Below, piece by piece: positions 8,068 through 17,358 of a stretch of DNA of 64,000 bases; the first letter of the stretch is position 1, and each line of letters starts with the position of its first letter. The notes beneath the pieces are model-generated. The model saw only the letters and a program-made list of their open reading frames with translations, made no database searches and was not told where the DNA came from. The stretch spans positions 124,001 through 188,000 of the forward strand of contig JADJVF010000009.1 in assembly GCA_016716705.1 (NCBI GenBank), written 5' to 3'. This DNA comes from Holophagales bacterium. GTDB taxonomy: Bacteria > Acidobacteriota > Thermoanaerobaculia > UBA5066. Both the position numbers and the translations under genes were made by a program.

Positions 8068-9873
8068 GTGGACGCCTCCTACGAGATCACCGACGACCTC
8101 AAGCACGACGTCCTCGCGGCGACCGATCTCGTCGCGCTCGTCGGGGCCGTCACCGGGCTGAAGAAGGCGGGCAACTCCTGGAAGGGGCTCTGCCCGTTCC
8201 ACGGCGAGAAGACCCCCTCGTTCCACGTCCACCCCGACAAGGGCTTCTACTACTGCTTCGGCTGCGGGGCCAAGGGCGACGCGATCACCTTCATCCGCGA
8301 GACCGAGAAGCTCGAGTTCCCCGAGGCGGTCGCCTACCTCGCGGGCCGCGCGGGAATCCCGATCCCGACACGCCGCTCCGGCTCCCGCGCCGACCGGGCG
8401 AAGGAGACGCGCGCCGCCGAGGCGCTCCTGGCCGCCGCGAGGTTCTTCCGGGAGGAGCTGCCGAAGAGCCGCGCGGCGATCGCGGTTCTCGAGGGGCGCG
8501 GCGTCCCCCGCGAGGAGTGGGAGCCTCTCGGCTTCGGGGCGGCCCCCGACGCGTGGGACGGCCTCCTGCGCGCCCTTTCCGGGACCTTCACCGAGGACGT
8601 CCTCCTCGAGGCCGGACTCCTCCAGAAGAACCAGGACACGGGACGCGTCTACGACCGCTTCCGCAACCGCCTGATCCTCGAGATCCGCGACGCGCGGGGC
8701 GAGGTCCTCGCGTTCGGCGGCCGGGCCCTCGGCGACGACCCGGCCAAGTACATCAACAGCCCCGAAACCGCCCGGTTCACGAAGGGGAAGGTCCTCTACG
8801 GACTCGACCGGGCCCGCGAGGGGGCACGGAAGAGCGAGAAGCTGGTCCTCTGCGAGGGGTACTTCGACCGGATCGCGTTCGAGAGGGCCGGCGTCCCCTG
8901 GGCCGTCGCCTCGATGGGGACGGCGCTGACGACGACCCAGGCCGACCTCCTCGCCCGGCAGGTCCCGGCCGTCGTCGTCGCCTACGACGGCGACCCGCCG
9001 GGACTGGCAGCCGCCTGGAAGGTCTTCCCTCTTCTCGTCGAGCGGGGCGTGAAGGTCTTCCACGTCGCCTTTCCAGGGGGCCACGACCCCGACTCGTTCC
9101 TCCGCGAGTTCGGCGCCGAACAGCTCCGGGAACAGGTCGAGAAGGCCCGGCCTCTCCTCGACGTCCTGGCCGCGGCCGTGCCCCCGGCCACGGGCGACGC
9201 GGCGGAACGGGCCGCGAAGATCAACGAGGCGAAGGCGATCCTCTCCGCCGCCCCCGACCGGGTCTTCCGGCACGAGCTCCTGTCGGCGTTCTCCCGGGTC
9301 ACGGGAGTCCCGCTCGAGCTCCTCCACGAAGGGGGCCGGCGCAGCCAGATTCGCCGGCCCGATGGCGTCGCGGCGGCCGGCGATCCCGCCCCCCGGCCGG
9401 TCCCCGAGGCCGAGGAACGGATCCTCGGGTACCTTCTCGCCACCTGGCCGGCAGGATTCGAGATTGCGGCCAGACTGCCGGCCGAGCTCCTCGCTCACCC
9501 GGACGCCCGGGAGCTGGTTCTTTATCTCAAGTCATTGGGTTCGAAGCCGGATACCCTTGATTTTTCCTCTCTTCAATCCCATCTTGGAGGCGGTGCGGGG
9601 ATGCTGGCGGCCCGGCTCCTCCTGTCGGACCCGCCTCGGCCGGATGAAAAACCCGACGCCCCTGATCTGGAGAAGCTACGCAAGCCACTCCTCCAGCTGA
9701 AGATAAGACGACTCGAAGAGCGCGGAGTCGAATTGCAGCCGATGATTGCTGCCGCCGAAGCCCGGGATGACCGGGACGGGCGGATTGCCCTTCTCGCCGA
9801 AAAGCAGAAGCTTTCCGAGGAGGTGCGTCGTATGAAGCAGGAGCTACGCCGCCCGGGCGAAGGCCCGGGCTGA
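8068..9873 (+). CDS. dnaG: DNA primase
   Basis: 601 residues, typical for DnaG. The N-terminal CHC2 zinc-binding domain is intact (CPFHGEKTPSFHVHPDKGF, then YYCFGCGAKGDA). The RNA-polymerase basic region follows (YDRFRNRLILEIRDARGEVL, FGGRAL) and then the TOPRIM fold with LCEGYFDRIAF and VVVAYDGDPPGLAA, which hold the metal-binding Glu and Asp residues. The C-terminal third is the DnaB-interacting region. It makes RNA primers for chromosomal replication. The GTG at 8068 was chosen because it gives the usual N-terminus just before the zinc domain. It lies 12 nt upstream of rpoD, a standard pairing. Confidence 0.96.
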   Translation: MDASYEITDDLKHDVLAATDLVALVGAVTGLKKAGNSWKGLCPFHGEKTPSFHVHPDKGFYYCFGCGAKGDAITFIRETEKLEFPEAVAYLAGRAGIPIPTRRSGSRADRAKETRAAEALLAAARFFREELPKSRAAIAVLEGRGVPREEWEPLGFGAAPDAWDGLLRALSGTFTEDVLLEAGLLQKNQDTGRVYDRFRNRLILEIRDARGEVLAFGGRALGDDPAKYINSPETARFTKGKVLYGLDRAREGARKSEKLVLCEGYFDRIAFERAGVPWAVASMGTALTTTQADLLARQVPAVVVAYDGDPPGLAAAWKVFPLLVERGVKVFHVAFPGGHDPDSFLREFGAEQLREQVEKARPLLDVLAAAVPPATGDAAERAAKINEAKAILSAAPDRVFRHELLSAFSRVTGVPLELLHEGGRRSQIRRPDGVAAAGDPAPRPVPEAEERILGYLLATWPAGFEIAARLPAELLAHPDARELVLYLKSLGSKPDTLDFSSLQSHLGGGAGMLAARLLLSDPPRPDEKPDAPDLEKLRKPLLQLKIRRLEERGVELQPMIAAAEARDDRDGRIALLAEKQKLSEEVRRMKQELRRPGEGPG

Positions 9874-9884
9874 CAGGGGTAAAT

Positions 9885-11603
<1,719 letters not shown>

Positions 11604-11613
11604 CCTTTGGACA

Positions 11614-11641
11614 GGGGAAACCCGGACCGCCGGGTTTCCCC
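11614..11641 (+). terminator. Terminator hairpin after rpoD
   Basis: A perfect 12-bp stem (GGGGAAACCCGG at 11614-11625 with 11630-11641) encloses a 4-nt loop, starting 11 nt after the rpoD stop. There is no U-tract behind it, but the position and strength fit the end of the rpsU-rpoD transcription unit. Confidence 0.65.
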
Positions 11642-11798
11642 CGTCAGCCTCTGATCCGGTGGAGGCGCGACCCGCGGACCCCCTCGGCCCTTCCGCGCGG
11701 TAAGGCAGCGCTTCGCTCGCGCGGGATGAAGGGGACCGCCCGGGGGCGAGCCCCTGCGAGGCGGACCGGCCTGCGCGTGATATCCTGCGGATGCATGT

Positions 11799-11871
11799 GG
11801 GTCCGTAGCTCAGCGGTTAGAGCCACCGGCTCATAACCGGCGGGTCCTCGGTTCGAATCCGAGCGGACCCA
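11799..11871 (+). tRNA. tRNA with CAU anticodon (elongator Met, or Ile2 after lysidine modification)
   Basis: A cloverleaf folds from GGGTCCG / CGGACCC acceptor arms, a GCTC/GAGC D stem, anticodon loop CTCATAA, a 5-nt variable loop and the T arm CTCGG-TTCGAAT-CCGAG. The 1-72 pair is G-C, which excludes initiator tRNA-fMet. The 27-43 position is an A-C mismatch. The 3' CCA is not encoded (ACCG follows), so CCA must be added. Sequence alone does not decide between Met elongator and the Ile2 tRNA read as AUA. Confidence 0.95.
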
Positions 11872-11958
11872 CCGGTTCGGGAGAATCAAACGGGCGTGCC
11901 ACGAGACCTTGACCTTTCCTCCGGCGATTTGATGCGCCGGGGGTCTATCCGAATGACG

Positions 11959-11992
11959 GAACGGGCGCCGGCGGGCGCCCGTTCACTTTTTT
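11959..11992 (+). terminator. Intrinsic terminator downstream of the tRNA
   Basis: A perfect 11-bp stem (GAACGGGCGCC at 11959-11969 with 11974-11984) and a 4-nt loop are followed after two bases by TTTTTT (11987-11992). This is a textbook Rho-independent terminator. The T-tract ends 13 nt before the proposed TTG start of the next gene and just before its ribosome-binding site, so the same stretch may also affect expression of that gene. Confidence 0.85.
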
Positions 11993-12005
11993 GGGGGATC
12001 CTTCT

Positions 12006-12752
12006 TTGACCGACAACTCGCCGTCCGGCGCGCTCGAGCGCCTCTTCCGCCTCCAGGAGCTCCTCCTCGAAGCCCACACCAAGGCCGAGAGGCGTAACAG
12101 GACGCCCGAGCACCTCGTCCACGTCGAGGCGGCCTGGCAGGATTTCCGGCGGAAACGGCACGAGGTCGCGTCGAGGCGCGAGCAGGCCGAGGTCCGCAAG
12201 AACGAGCTCGACGAGCAGGTCGCCGGCTACGCCGAACAGCTGAAGAAGTCCGAGGCCAAGCGCAAGGCGGTGAAGGGGCAGCACGAGTACACGGCGCTCC
12301 TCACCGAGGTCGACCACGCCCAGCGGGAGATCCGGACGCGGGAGGACGAGCTCCTCGTCGTCGAGGAGACGCTCTCGCAGGCGCGGGCCGACGAGGAAGC
12401 CCTCGCCGCCACTTCCGGGGAGGAGGAGGCGGGGTACGAGGAGCAGATGGCCGAGTGGCGGGCCGAGCAGGCGAAGCTCTCGGCCGAGATCGAGGTGGCG
12501 GAGCAGAAGGCCGCCGAGATCCGCGTGAAGATCGAGAAGCGGCTCCTGGCGACCTTCGACCGGATCGCGAAGATGCGTTCGGGCGTCGCCGTCGCGCGAG
12601 TGGCGATGGTCGGCCCCCAGACGGCCGCCTGCTCCTCCTGCAACGTGAGGCTCCGGCCGCAGCTCCTCTCCGACCTTCGCCTCTCGCGCGAGATCCTCCA
12701 GTGCGAGAGCTGCAAGAGAATTCTCTTCTGGGACGGCAGCGGCCTGCCGTGA
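12006..12752 (+). CDS. Coiled-coil protein with C-terminal zinc ribbon (CT398/DUF164-like)
   Basis: 248 residues. Residues about 10-175 form a long antiparallel coiled coil rich in Glu, Arg and Ala (for example YAEQLKKSEAKRKAVKGQHE). The C-terminus is a zinc ribbon with two CxxC pairs (CSSCNVRLRP, then CESCKRILFW). This layout matches the conserved CT398-type family, which has been linked to flagella or nucleic-acid handling in some bacteria; the role here is unknown. The TTG at 12006 is preferred over the in-frame TTG at 11991 because a GGGGGA ribosome-binding site lies 8 nt before it and the upstream codon sits in the terminator T-tract. Confidence 0.85.
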   Translation: MTDNSPSGALERLFRLQELLLEAHTKAERRNRTPEHLVHVEAAWQDFRRKRHEVASRREQAEVRKNELDEQVAGYAEQLKKSEAKRKAVKGQHEYTALLTEVDHAQREIRTREDELLVVEETLSQARADEEALAATSGEEEAGYEEQMAEWRAEQAKLSAEIEVAEQKAAEIRVKIEKRLLATFDRIAKMRSGVAVARVAMVGPQTAACSSCNVRLRPQLLSDLRLSREILQCESCKRILFWDGSGLP

Positions 12753-12780
12753 CGGCCGGACGCCTCGTCGGAGCGAGAGG

Positions 12781-13443
12781 CTGAACCGGGCCGAGGAGAT
12801 TGCCGCGAACGTGGCGGGCATCGGCGCGCGGATCGACGCCGCCGCGCATCGTGCGGGCCGCGACCCGTCCTCCGTGACGATGGTCGCCGTCACGAAGACC
12901 CGGCCTCTGGATGACGTGCTCGCCGCGTACGCGGCGGGAGTCCGGCACTTCGGCGAAAACCGTGTCCAGGAGGCCGAGGCGAAGTTCCCGAAGCTGCCCG
13001 GCGACGCCGTGAAACACCTCGTCGGCCCGATCCAGTCGAACAAGACGAACAAGGCGGCTCGGCTCGCCGACGTCTTCCACGCCGTCGACTCGGCGGACCT
13101 CGCCCGCCGGCTCGCCCGCGCCGCGGGGAACGAGGGGCGGCGGCTGACGGTCTACGTCGAGGTGAACACGGGCGGCGAGGTGACGAAGGCGGGTGTCGCG
13201 CCCGGCGGCGCGTCGGCGCTCGTCGACGCGGTGCGAGCGCTGCCGGAGCTCGACCTTCTCGGCCTGATGGCGATTCCTCCTCCCGGCGACACCCGCCCCC
13301 ACTTCGTCGCCCTCAGGGGGCTGGCGTCCCGCCTCGGCCTGACGGGGCTGTCGATGGGGATGAGCGACGACTTCGAGGCCGCCATCGAGGAAGGGGCTAC
13401 CGTCGTGAGGGTCGGCACGGCCCTGTTCGGCAGCCGCTCCTGA
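12781..13443 (+). CDS. YggS-family pyridoxal phosphate homeostasis protein
   Basis: About 220 residues. The family motifs are present: VAVTKTRPLDD with the PLP-binding Lys, HFGENRVQEA, HLVGPIQSNKTNKA, YVEVNTGGE, GLMAIPPP, and the C-terminal SMGMSDDFEAAIEEGATVVR. YggS/PROSC proteins are fold type III PLP carriers that buffer free PLP and affect amino-acid pools; no catalytic activity is established. The expected N-terminal helix (NRAEEIAANVAGIGARIDAA) is encoded upstream of the GTG at 12811. The only in-frame candidate before it is a CTG at 12781, directly after GAGAGG. GTG 12811 would give a truncated 210-residue protein, so the upstream start is inferred. Confidence 0.87.
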   Translation: MNRAEEIAANVAGIGARIDAAAHRAGRDPSSVTMVAVTKTRPLDDVLAAYAAGVRHFGENRVQEAEAKFPKLPGDAVKHLVGPIQSNKTNKAARLADVFHAVDSADLARRLARAAGNEGRRLTVYVEVNTGGEVTKAGVAPGGASALVDAVRALPELDLLGLMAIPPPGDTRPHFVALRGLASRLGLTGLSMGMSDDFEAAIEEGATVVRVGTALFGSRS

Positions 13444-13458
13444 CCCTCCTGACCCTGC

Positions 13459-13464
13459 TACCCT
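13459..13464 (+). promoter_or_regulatory. TANNNT leaderless-type signal before the rhomboid-like gene
   Basis: TACCCT ends 7 nt before the ATG at 13472 and no Shine-Dalgarno sequence is visible. It belongs to a set of twelve such sites in this window. Confidence 0.4.
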
Positions 13465-13471
13465 CCCCCCG

Positions 13472-14194
13472 ATGAGCTGGAACACGCCCGAGCGGCGCGT
13501 CGTCTTCGCGGGTCCGCCCGGCTGGTCGCACCTGCCGAACGTAACGCGGGTCCTCCTCGCTCTGACGGCCGCGGGCTATCTCGCCGGCCTCTTCGCTCCC
13601 TCCCGGATGCGCCTCCTGGCCGTCTTTCCGGAAAAGGTCTGGCCCGCGCTCGAGCTCTGGCGGCTCGTGACCTACCCGCTCGCCGTCATAGGCATCTTCA
13701 ACGCCCTCTTCGGGCTCCTCATCCTCTGGACGTTCGGGTGGGAGCTCGAGAGCGTCTTCGGCTCGAGGCGGTTCGGCCTCTTCGTCCTGTCGTCGGTCGT
13801 CGCCTCGGCGGTCCTCGGGTGCACCGTGGCGCTCCTCTTCCCGGCAGCCGGTTCCGTGGCCGGCGCGGGACTCTCCGGTCTCCTGACGGCCATGATCGTG
13901 GTGTGGGCGCTCCTCGGCCCGGGCCTTCCCGCGAATCTCTTCGGGATCCTCCCGATGACGCGGAAGGGCTTCGCCCTCCTCGCCCTCGTCCTCGTCGTCT
14001 TCGGCGAGCTGGAATCGTCCCGCTCGCTCGCCCAGCTCGTCTTCCTTCTTGGAGGACTTCCCGTCGCCTGGTTCTTTGCCAGGGCCTCGCGGCGCGGCGG
14101 GGGCGGAAGCGTCCGGCCGTTCCGCAGACGCTGGAATCCCTTCCGGCGACGTCGATTCACGGTGGTCGAAGATCGAAGCGGCCGGGTCCACTAG
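13472..14194 (+). CDS. Rhomboid-family membrane protein, probably catalytically inactive
   Basis: 240 residues with about six hydrophobic segments and an Arg-rich cytoplasmic tail (FRRRWNPFRRRR). The order fits the six-helix rhomboid core: ELWRLVTYPLAV in the L1 region, FGLLILWTFGWELESVFGSR, and GAGLSGLLTAMIVVWALLGP, in which GLSG corresponds to the GxSG serine motif of helix 4. The helix-6 catalytic His is not seen: the matching stretch is LAQLVFLLGGLPVAWFF, with Leu where active proteases have HLGG. It therefore looks like a pseudoprotease (iRhom or derlin-like role, binding membrane proteins without cleaving them). The alternative is a divergent membrane protein that only resembles the fold. 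The ATG lies 28 nt after the yggS stop, preceded by TACCCT. Confidence 0.75.
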   Translation: MSWNTPERRVVFAGPPGWSHLPNVTRVLLALTAAGYLAGLFAPSRMRLLAVFPEKVWPALELWRLVTYPLAVIGIFNALFGLLILWTFGWELESVFGSRRFGLFVLSSVVASAVLGCTVALLFPAAGSVAGAGLSGLLTAMIVVWALLGPGLPANLFGILPMTRKGFALLALVLVVFGELESSRSLAQLVFLLGGLPVAWFFARASRRGGGGSVRPFRRRWNPFRRRRFTVVEDRSGRVH

Positions 14195-14228
14195 GCCGAG
14201 GCGGGTTCGCCGCGGACCGGAAAGCGCC

Positions 14229-14234
14229 TAGAAT
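14229..14234 (+). promoter_or_regulatory. TANNNT leaderless-type signal before the DivIVA-like gene
   Basis: TAGAAT ends 7 nt before the ATG at 14242. It overlaps the alternative ATG at 14233, which argues for 14242 as the true start. Confidence 0.4.
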
Positions 14235-14241
14235 GAGCGTG

Positions 14242-14757
14242 ATGAGACCCAGCATCTCGCCTCTGGATATCCGAAAACGGACGTTCCCGATCCGGTTCCG
14301 CGGGCTCGACCGGAACGAGGTCACCCAGTACCTCGACCTCCTCGCCGACGATCTCGAGGAGCTGATGCGGACCCTCGACGAGCTCGAGCGCGAGAACGGC
14401 CACCTGAAGGACGAGGTTGCGCGGCACCGCGAGTCGGAGAATTCCCTCCGGGAAACGCTGATGATGGCGCAGCGCAACGCCGAGACGCTCCGCTCCGACT
14501 CCGAACGCGAGGCCGACCGGATCCTGGCCGAAGCCAACCGCCAGGGAGAGCGGCTCGTCCAGCAGTCCCTCGAGAAAGCGGCCGAGAAGGAGAAGCGGAT
14601 CCGCGAGCTCCGGGTGGAGCGGAAGAACTTCCACCTCAAGCTCCAGGGGATGCTCGACATGTTTCAGCAGGTCCTCAACTTCGACAAGGAAGAGGAAGAC
14701 CTCGACCACTCCGTGTCGGTCATGCGCCCGAAGCGAAAGGACGGGGAGGCGGTCTGA
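14242..14757 (+). CDS. DivIVA-domain coiled-coil protein
   Basis: 171 residues. The N-terminus has the DivIVA membrane-binding signature (SPLDIRKRTFPIRFRGLDRN followed by EVTQYLDLLADDLEEL). The remainder is a long charged coiled coil with many Glu, Arg and Leu residues up to about residue 150. DivIVA/GpsB-type proteins self-assemble at negatively curved membrane and recruit division or envelope-growth factors; the exact partner here is unknown. Two ATG codons are possible: 14233 and 14242. The second is favoured because a TAGAAT signal ends 7 nt upstream of it and overlaps the first. Its TGA overlaps the proposed CTG start of hutI. Confidence 0.87.
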   Translation: MRPSISPLDIRKRTFPIRFRGLDRNEVTQYLDLLADDLEELMRTLDELERENGHLKDEVARHRESENSLRETLMMAQRNAETLRSDSEREADRILAEANRQGERLVQQSLEKAAEKEKRIRELRVERKNFHLKLQGMLDMFQQVLNFDKEEEDLDHSVSVMRPKRKDGEAV

Positions 14758-16037
14758 GCCGCCTCGTCGTCCGCCACCTCTCCCAGCTCGCCACGCCCTT
14801 CGGGACCGTCGCACGGACGGGCGCCGACCAGGGGCGGATCCGCCGGGTCCCGGACGCCGCGCTCGTCGTGGAAGGCGAGGACATCGCCTGGGTCGGAACG
14901 GACGAAGAGTACGTCCGGCTTCACGGGGAGGCGCCGCGACAGGGTGACGTCGTCCTCGACGGCCGCGGGAAGACGGCCCTCCCGGGGTTCGTCGACCCGC
15001 ACACGCATATCCCGTGGGCGGGTTATCGCGAGAACGAGTTCAACGAGCGACTGAAGGGGAAGAGCTACGCCGAGATCGCGGCGGCCGGGGGCGGAATCGT
15101 CTCGACCGTGGATGCGACGCGGCGCGCCCCGCTCGAGGAGCTGACGCACCTCACACGTGCGCGCCTCGACCGGATGCTCCTCCACGGCACGACGTTCTGC
15201 GAGGCGAAGACCGGGTACGGCCTCGACCTCCCGACCGAGCGAAAGCAGCTCGCCGCGCTGAAAGCCGCCTCCGACGGGCACCCGGTCGGTGTCGTGGCGA
15301 CGGCGCTGCCGGGGCACGAGGTGCCGCTCGAGCGGCGCGGCTCGGAGGCGCTGAAAGCGCGTTACGTCGCCGAGTGCTGCGACGAGATCCTCCCCGCCCT
15401 CGCGGCGGACGGTGCGAGGTTCGTCGACGTCTTCTGCGAGCACGGGGTCTTCGGGCTGGAGGAGTCGCGCCGGATCCTCGAAGCGGGGAAGGCCTGCGGC
15501 CTTCTTCCGCGGCTTCACGCCGACGAGCTGACGCCCCTCGGCGGGGCGCGCCTCGCGGCCGAGGTGGGCGCCCTTTCCGCCGACCACCTCCTCTTCGCCC
15601 AGCCCGAAGGGATCCACGCCATGGCGAAGGCGGGTGTCGTCGCGACGCTCCTCCCCGGGACGTCGGTCTTCCTGCGGATGAACCGGTATGCCCCGGCGCG
15701 GGAGATGGTCGCCGCGGGCGTCGCCGTCGCCCTCGGCACGGACTGCAATCCCGGCTCCTCGTACACCGAATCGCTCCCCGCCGTCGCGTTCTTCGCCACG
15801 ATCGGGATGGGGCTGACGATCGAGGAGACGCTCACGGCGATGACGCTGAACGCCGCGGCCTCGGTCGGCGAAGCGGCCCGGCGCGGGTCGCTGGAGCCGG
15901 GGAAGGCGGCCGACGTCGTCCTCGTCGACGGGCGCAGCCTCGAGCACCTCGTCTACCACTACGGCGTCAACCCGGTGACCGACGTCGTCGCCGCGGGCCG
16001 CCTCGTCGTCTCGGGCGCGCGGCCCGTGACCGCCTGA
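14754..16037 (+). CDS. hutI: Imidazolonepropionase
   Basis: About 427 residues. It is an amidohydrolase-fold metalloenzyme: GFVDPHTHIPWAGYRENEF carries the first metal-binding His pair, followed by KGKSYAEIAAAGGGIVST, TTFCEAKTGYGLDL, LHADELTPLGG and ALGTDCNPGS, which hold the other metal ligands and the catalytic Asp. It hydrolyses imidazolone-5-propionate to N-formimino-L-glutamate, step three of histidine degradation. An in-frame GTG at 14868 would remove the conserved N-terminal beta strands (LVVRHLSQLATPFGT), so the start is inferred to be the CTG at 14754, which overlaps the preceding TGA as CTGA. No hutH or hutU is seen nearby. The cyclodeaminase gene follows 64 nt downstream. Confidence 0.93.
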   Translation: MSRLVVRHLSQLATPFGTVARTGADQGRIRRVPDAALVVEGEDIAWVGTDEEYVRLHGEAPRQGDVVLDGRGKTALPGFVDPHTHIPWAGYRENEFNERLKGKSYAEIAAAGGGIVSTVDATRRAPLEELTHLTRARLDRMLLHGTTFCEAKTGYGLDLPTERKQLAALKAASDGHPVGVVATALPGHEVPLERRGSEALKARYVAECCDEILPALAADGARFVDVFCEHGVFGLEESRRILEAGKACGLLPRLHADELTPLGGARLAAEVGALSADHLLFAQPEGIHAMAKAGVVATLLPGTSVFLRMNRYAPAREMVAAGVAVALGTDCNPGSSYTESLPAVAFFATIGMGLTIEETLTAMTLNAAASVGEAARRGSLEPGKAADVVLVDGRSLEHLVYHYGVNPVTDVVAAGRLVVSGARPVTA

Positions 16038-16101
16038 ACCTTCCGCGCCGGCCCGGCGCCCAGGGGCCGCACGCCCCGCCAAACGCAGCAGGAGGACTCC
16101 C

Positions 16102-16740
16102 GTGACCGATCTCGTCTCTCTCGCCGTCCGCGACTTCAGCGCCGCCCTCGCCTCCGACGCCCCCGCCCCCGGTGGAGGCTCCGCCTCGGCCGCGGCCGGG
16201 GCGATGGGGGCCGCCCTCCTCGGGATGGTCTGCCGCCTCACGATCGGCAAGGAGAAGTACAAGGACGCGTGGGAGGAGCTCGAGCGGATCGCCTCCGCCA
16301 TGGACGCGGGCCGGGACACGCTCCTCGGCCTCGTCGACGAGGACACCCGCGCCTACGACGCGATCGTGGCGGCACGCAAGCTCCCGAAGGAGACGCCCGA
16401 GGAGAAGGCGGCGCGAAAGCGGGCGATCGACGACGCGACGATCCTCGCGACGACCGTCCCGATGCAGACGGCATTCTTCTCGATGGAAGCGATCGTCAAG
16501 GCCCCCGTCGTCCTGGAGAAGGGAAACCCGAACTGCGCCTCCGACGCCTTCGTCGCGGCGCTCCTTCTCTCGTCGGCCGTCGAAGGCGCACTTGCGAACG
16601 TGAGGATCAACCTGCCCGGCATCCCGGACGCCGGCCTCGCCGAGGGTTTCCGCTCCGACACGGCCCTCGCCGCGGCAAAGACCGCCGAGGCGATGACCAG
16701 GGTGCGGGCACTCGCGAAGGCGAAAGAGCTGACGGCCTAG
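16102..16740 (+). CDS. Formiminotetrahydrofolate cyclodeaminase / methenyl-THF cyclohydrolase-like protein (FchA/FtcD C-terminal family)
   Basis: 212 residues, all-helical. The family signature SDAPAPGGGSASAAAGAMGA lies near residue 20, followed by MVCRLTIGKEKY, then VPMQTAFFSMEAI and the conserved NPNCASDAFVAALL. The family includes the C-terminal cyclodeaminase domain of FtcD and the stand-alone FchA cyclohydrolase. Its position directly after hutI supports a role in passing the formimino one-carbon unit of histidine degradation to tetrahydrofolate. The companion formiminotransferase is not in the window. The GTG at 16102 has an AGGAGGA ribosome-binding site at the ideal distance. Confidence 0.88.
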   Translation: MTDLVSLAVRDFSAALASDAPAPGGGSASAAAGAMGAALLGMVCRLTIGKEKYKDAWEELERIASAMDAGRDTLLGLVDEDTRAYDAIVAARKLPKETPEEKAARKRAIDDATILATTVPMQTAFFSMEAIVKAPVVLEKGNPNCASDAFVAALLLSSAVEGALANVRINLPGIPDAGLAEGFRSDTALAAAKTAEAMTRVRALAKAKELTA

Positions 16741-16824
16741 GTCGGGAAACGACCGGGGGCGGGGCCGGGCGCAACCCCGGGGCAGACGGACCGCGAAGTG
16801 CGCCCCCTCCCGGATTCGCGCGGG

Positions 16825-17292
16825 TCAGTCGGGAATGCGGAGCTTCTGCCCGGGCTTGATCTTGTCGGGGTCCGTGAGGACGTCCTTGTTGGCCTCGAAG
16901 ATCTTCATGTAGGCGCCGGCCTTGCCGTAGTACTTCTTGGCGATCGCGCCGAGCGTGTCGCCCTTCTCCACGACGTGGACCTTCGCGGCCGCTGCGGCCG
17001 CGGTCTGCGCGGGGGCGCCCCCGGTCACGACGGCGCCGGCGGCGGGCACCGGCGCGACGGCGACGGGCGCCTGCGCGAGCTTGATCTTGTTGATCGTGTT
17101 CTCGGTCTCGACGAGCTTGTTGAACTCGCCCATAGCCTTGCCCTTGGCCTCGATGCTCTCCGCCTCGCCCGTCAGCGTGACGGTCTTCCCCTCGACGACG
17201 GCGTCGAGGCTCTTGAGGCCCTTGATGGAACCACGCAGGCTCTTCACCGCCTCGGCGGTCTTCTCTTCCAGCGACTTGCCGAACAGACCCAT
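16825..17292 (-). CDS. BON-LysM protein, Kbp/YgaU-like
   Basis: 155 residues, close to E. coli Kbp (YgaU, 149 residues). A BON domain (about 15-75: GLKSLDAVVEGKTVTLTGEA) is followed by an Ala/Pro/Val-rich linker and a C-terminal LysM domain (VVEKGDTLGAIAKKYYGKAG, then NKDVLTDPDKIKPGQKLRIP). In E. coli the protein is a cytoplasmic potassium-binding protein; the linker here is longer. No signal peptide is seen, which fits a cytoplasmic protein despite the LysM domain. An AAGGAGG ribosome-binding site precedes the ATG at 17292. The gene lies between the convergent cyclodeaminase gene and the co-oriented PHP gene. Confidence 0.88.
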   Translation of the reverse strand: MGLFGKSLEEKTAEAVKSLRGSIKGLKSLDAVVEGKTVTLTGEAESIEAKGKAMGEFNKLVETENTINKIKLAQAPVAVAPVPAAGAVVTGGAPAQTAAAAAAKVHVVEKGDTLGAIAKKYYGKAGAYMKIFEANKDVLTDPDKIKPGQKLRIPD

Positions 17293-17358
17293 GTTGTCCT
17301 CCTTGTTCGCGGATGCGAGGGGACGACGATATCAGCCCGCAACCGGAGCGTAGACAGA

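Noticed and set aside
5551..9498. 1315-codon minus-strand frame opposite mutS2 and dnaG
   Set aside because: Both real genes have complete family motifs on the plus strand. The antisense product is low-complexity and spans two unrelated genes.
11799..11871. Initiator tRNA-fMet
   Set aside because: The first acceptor pair is G-C. Bacterial initiators have an unpaired 1-72 position.
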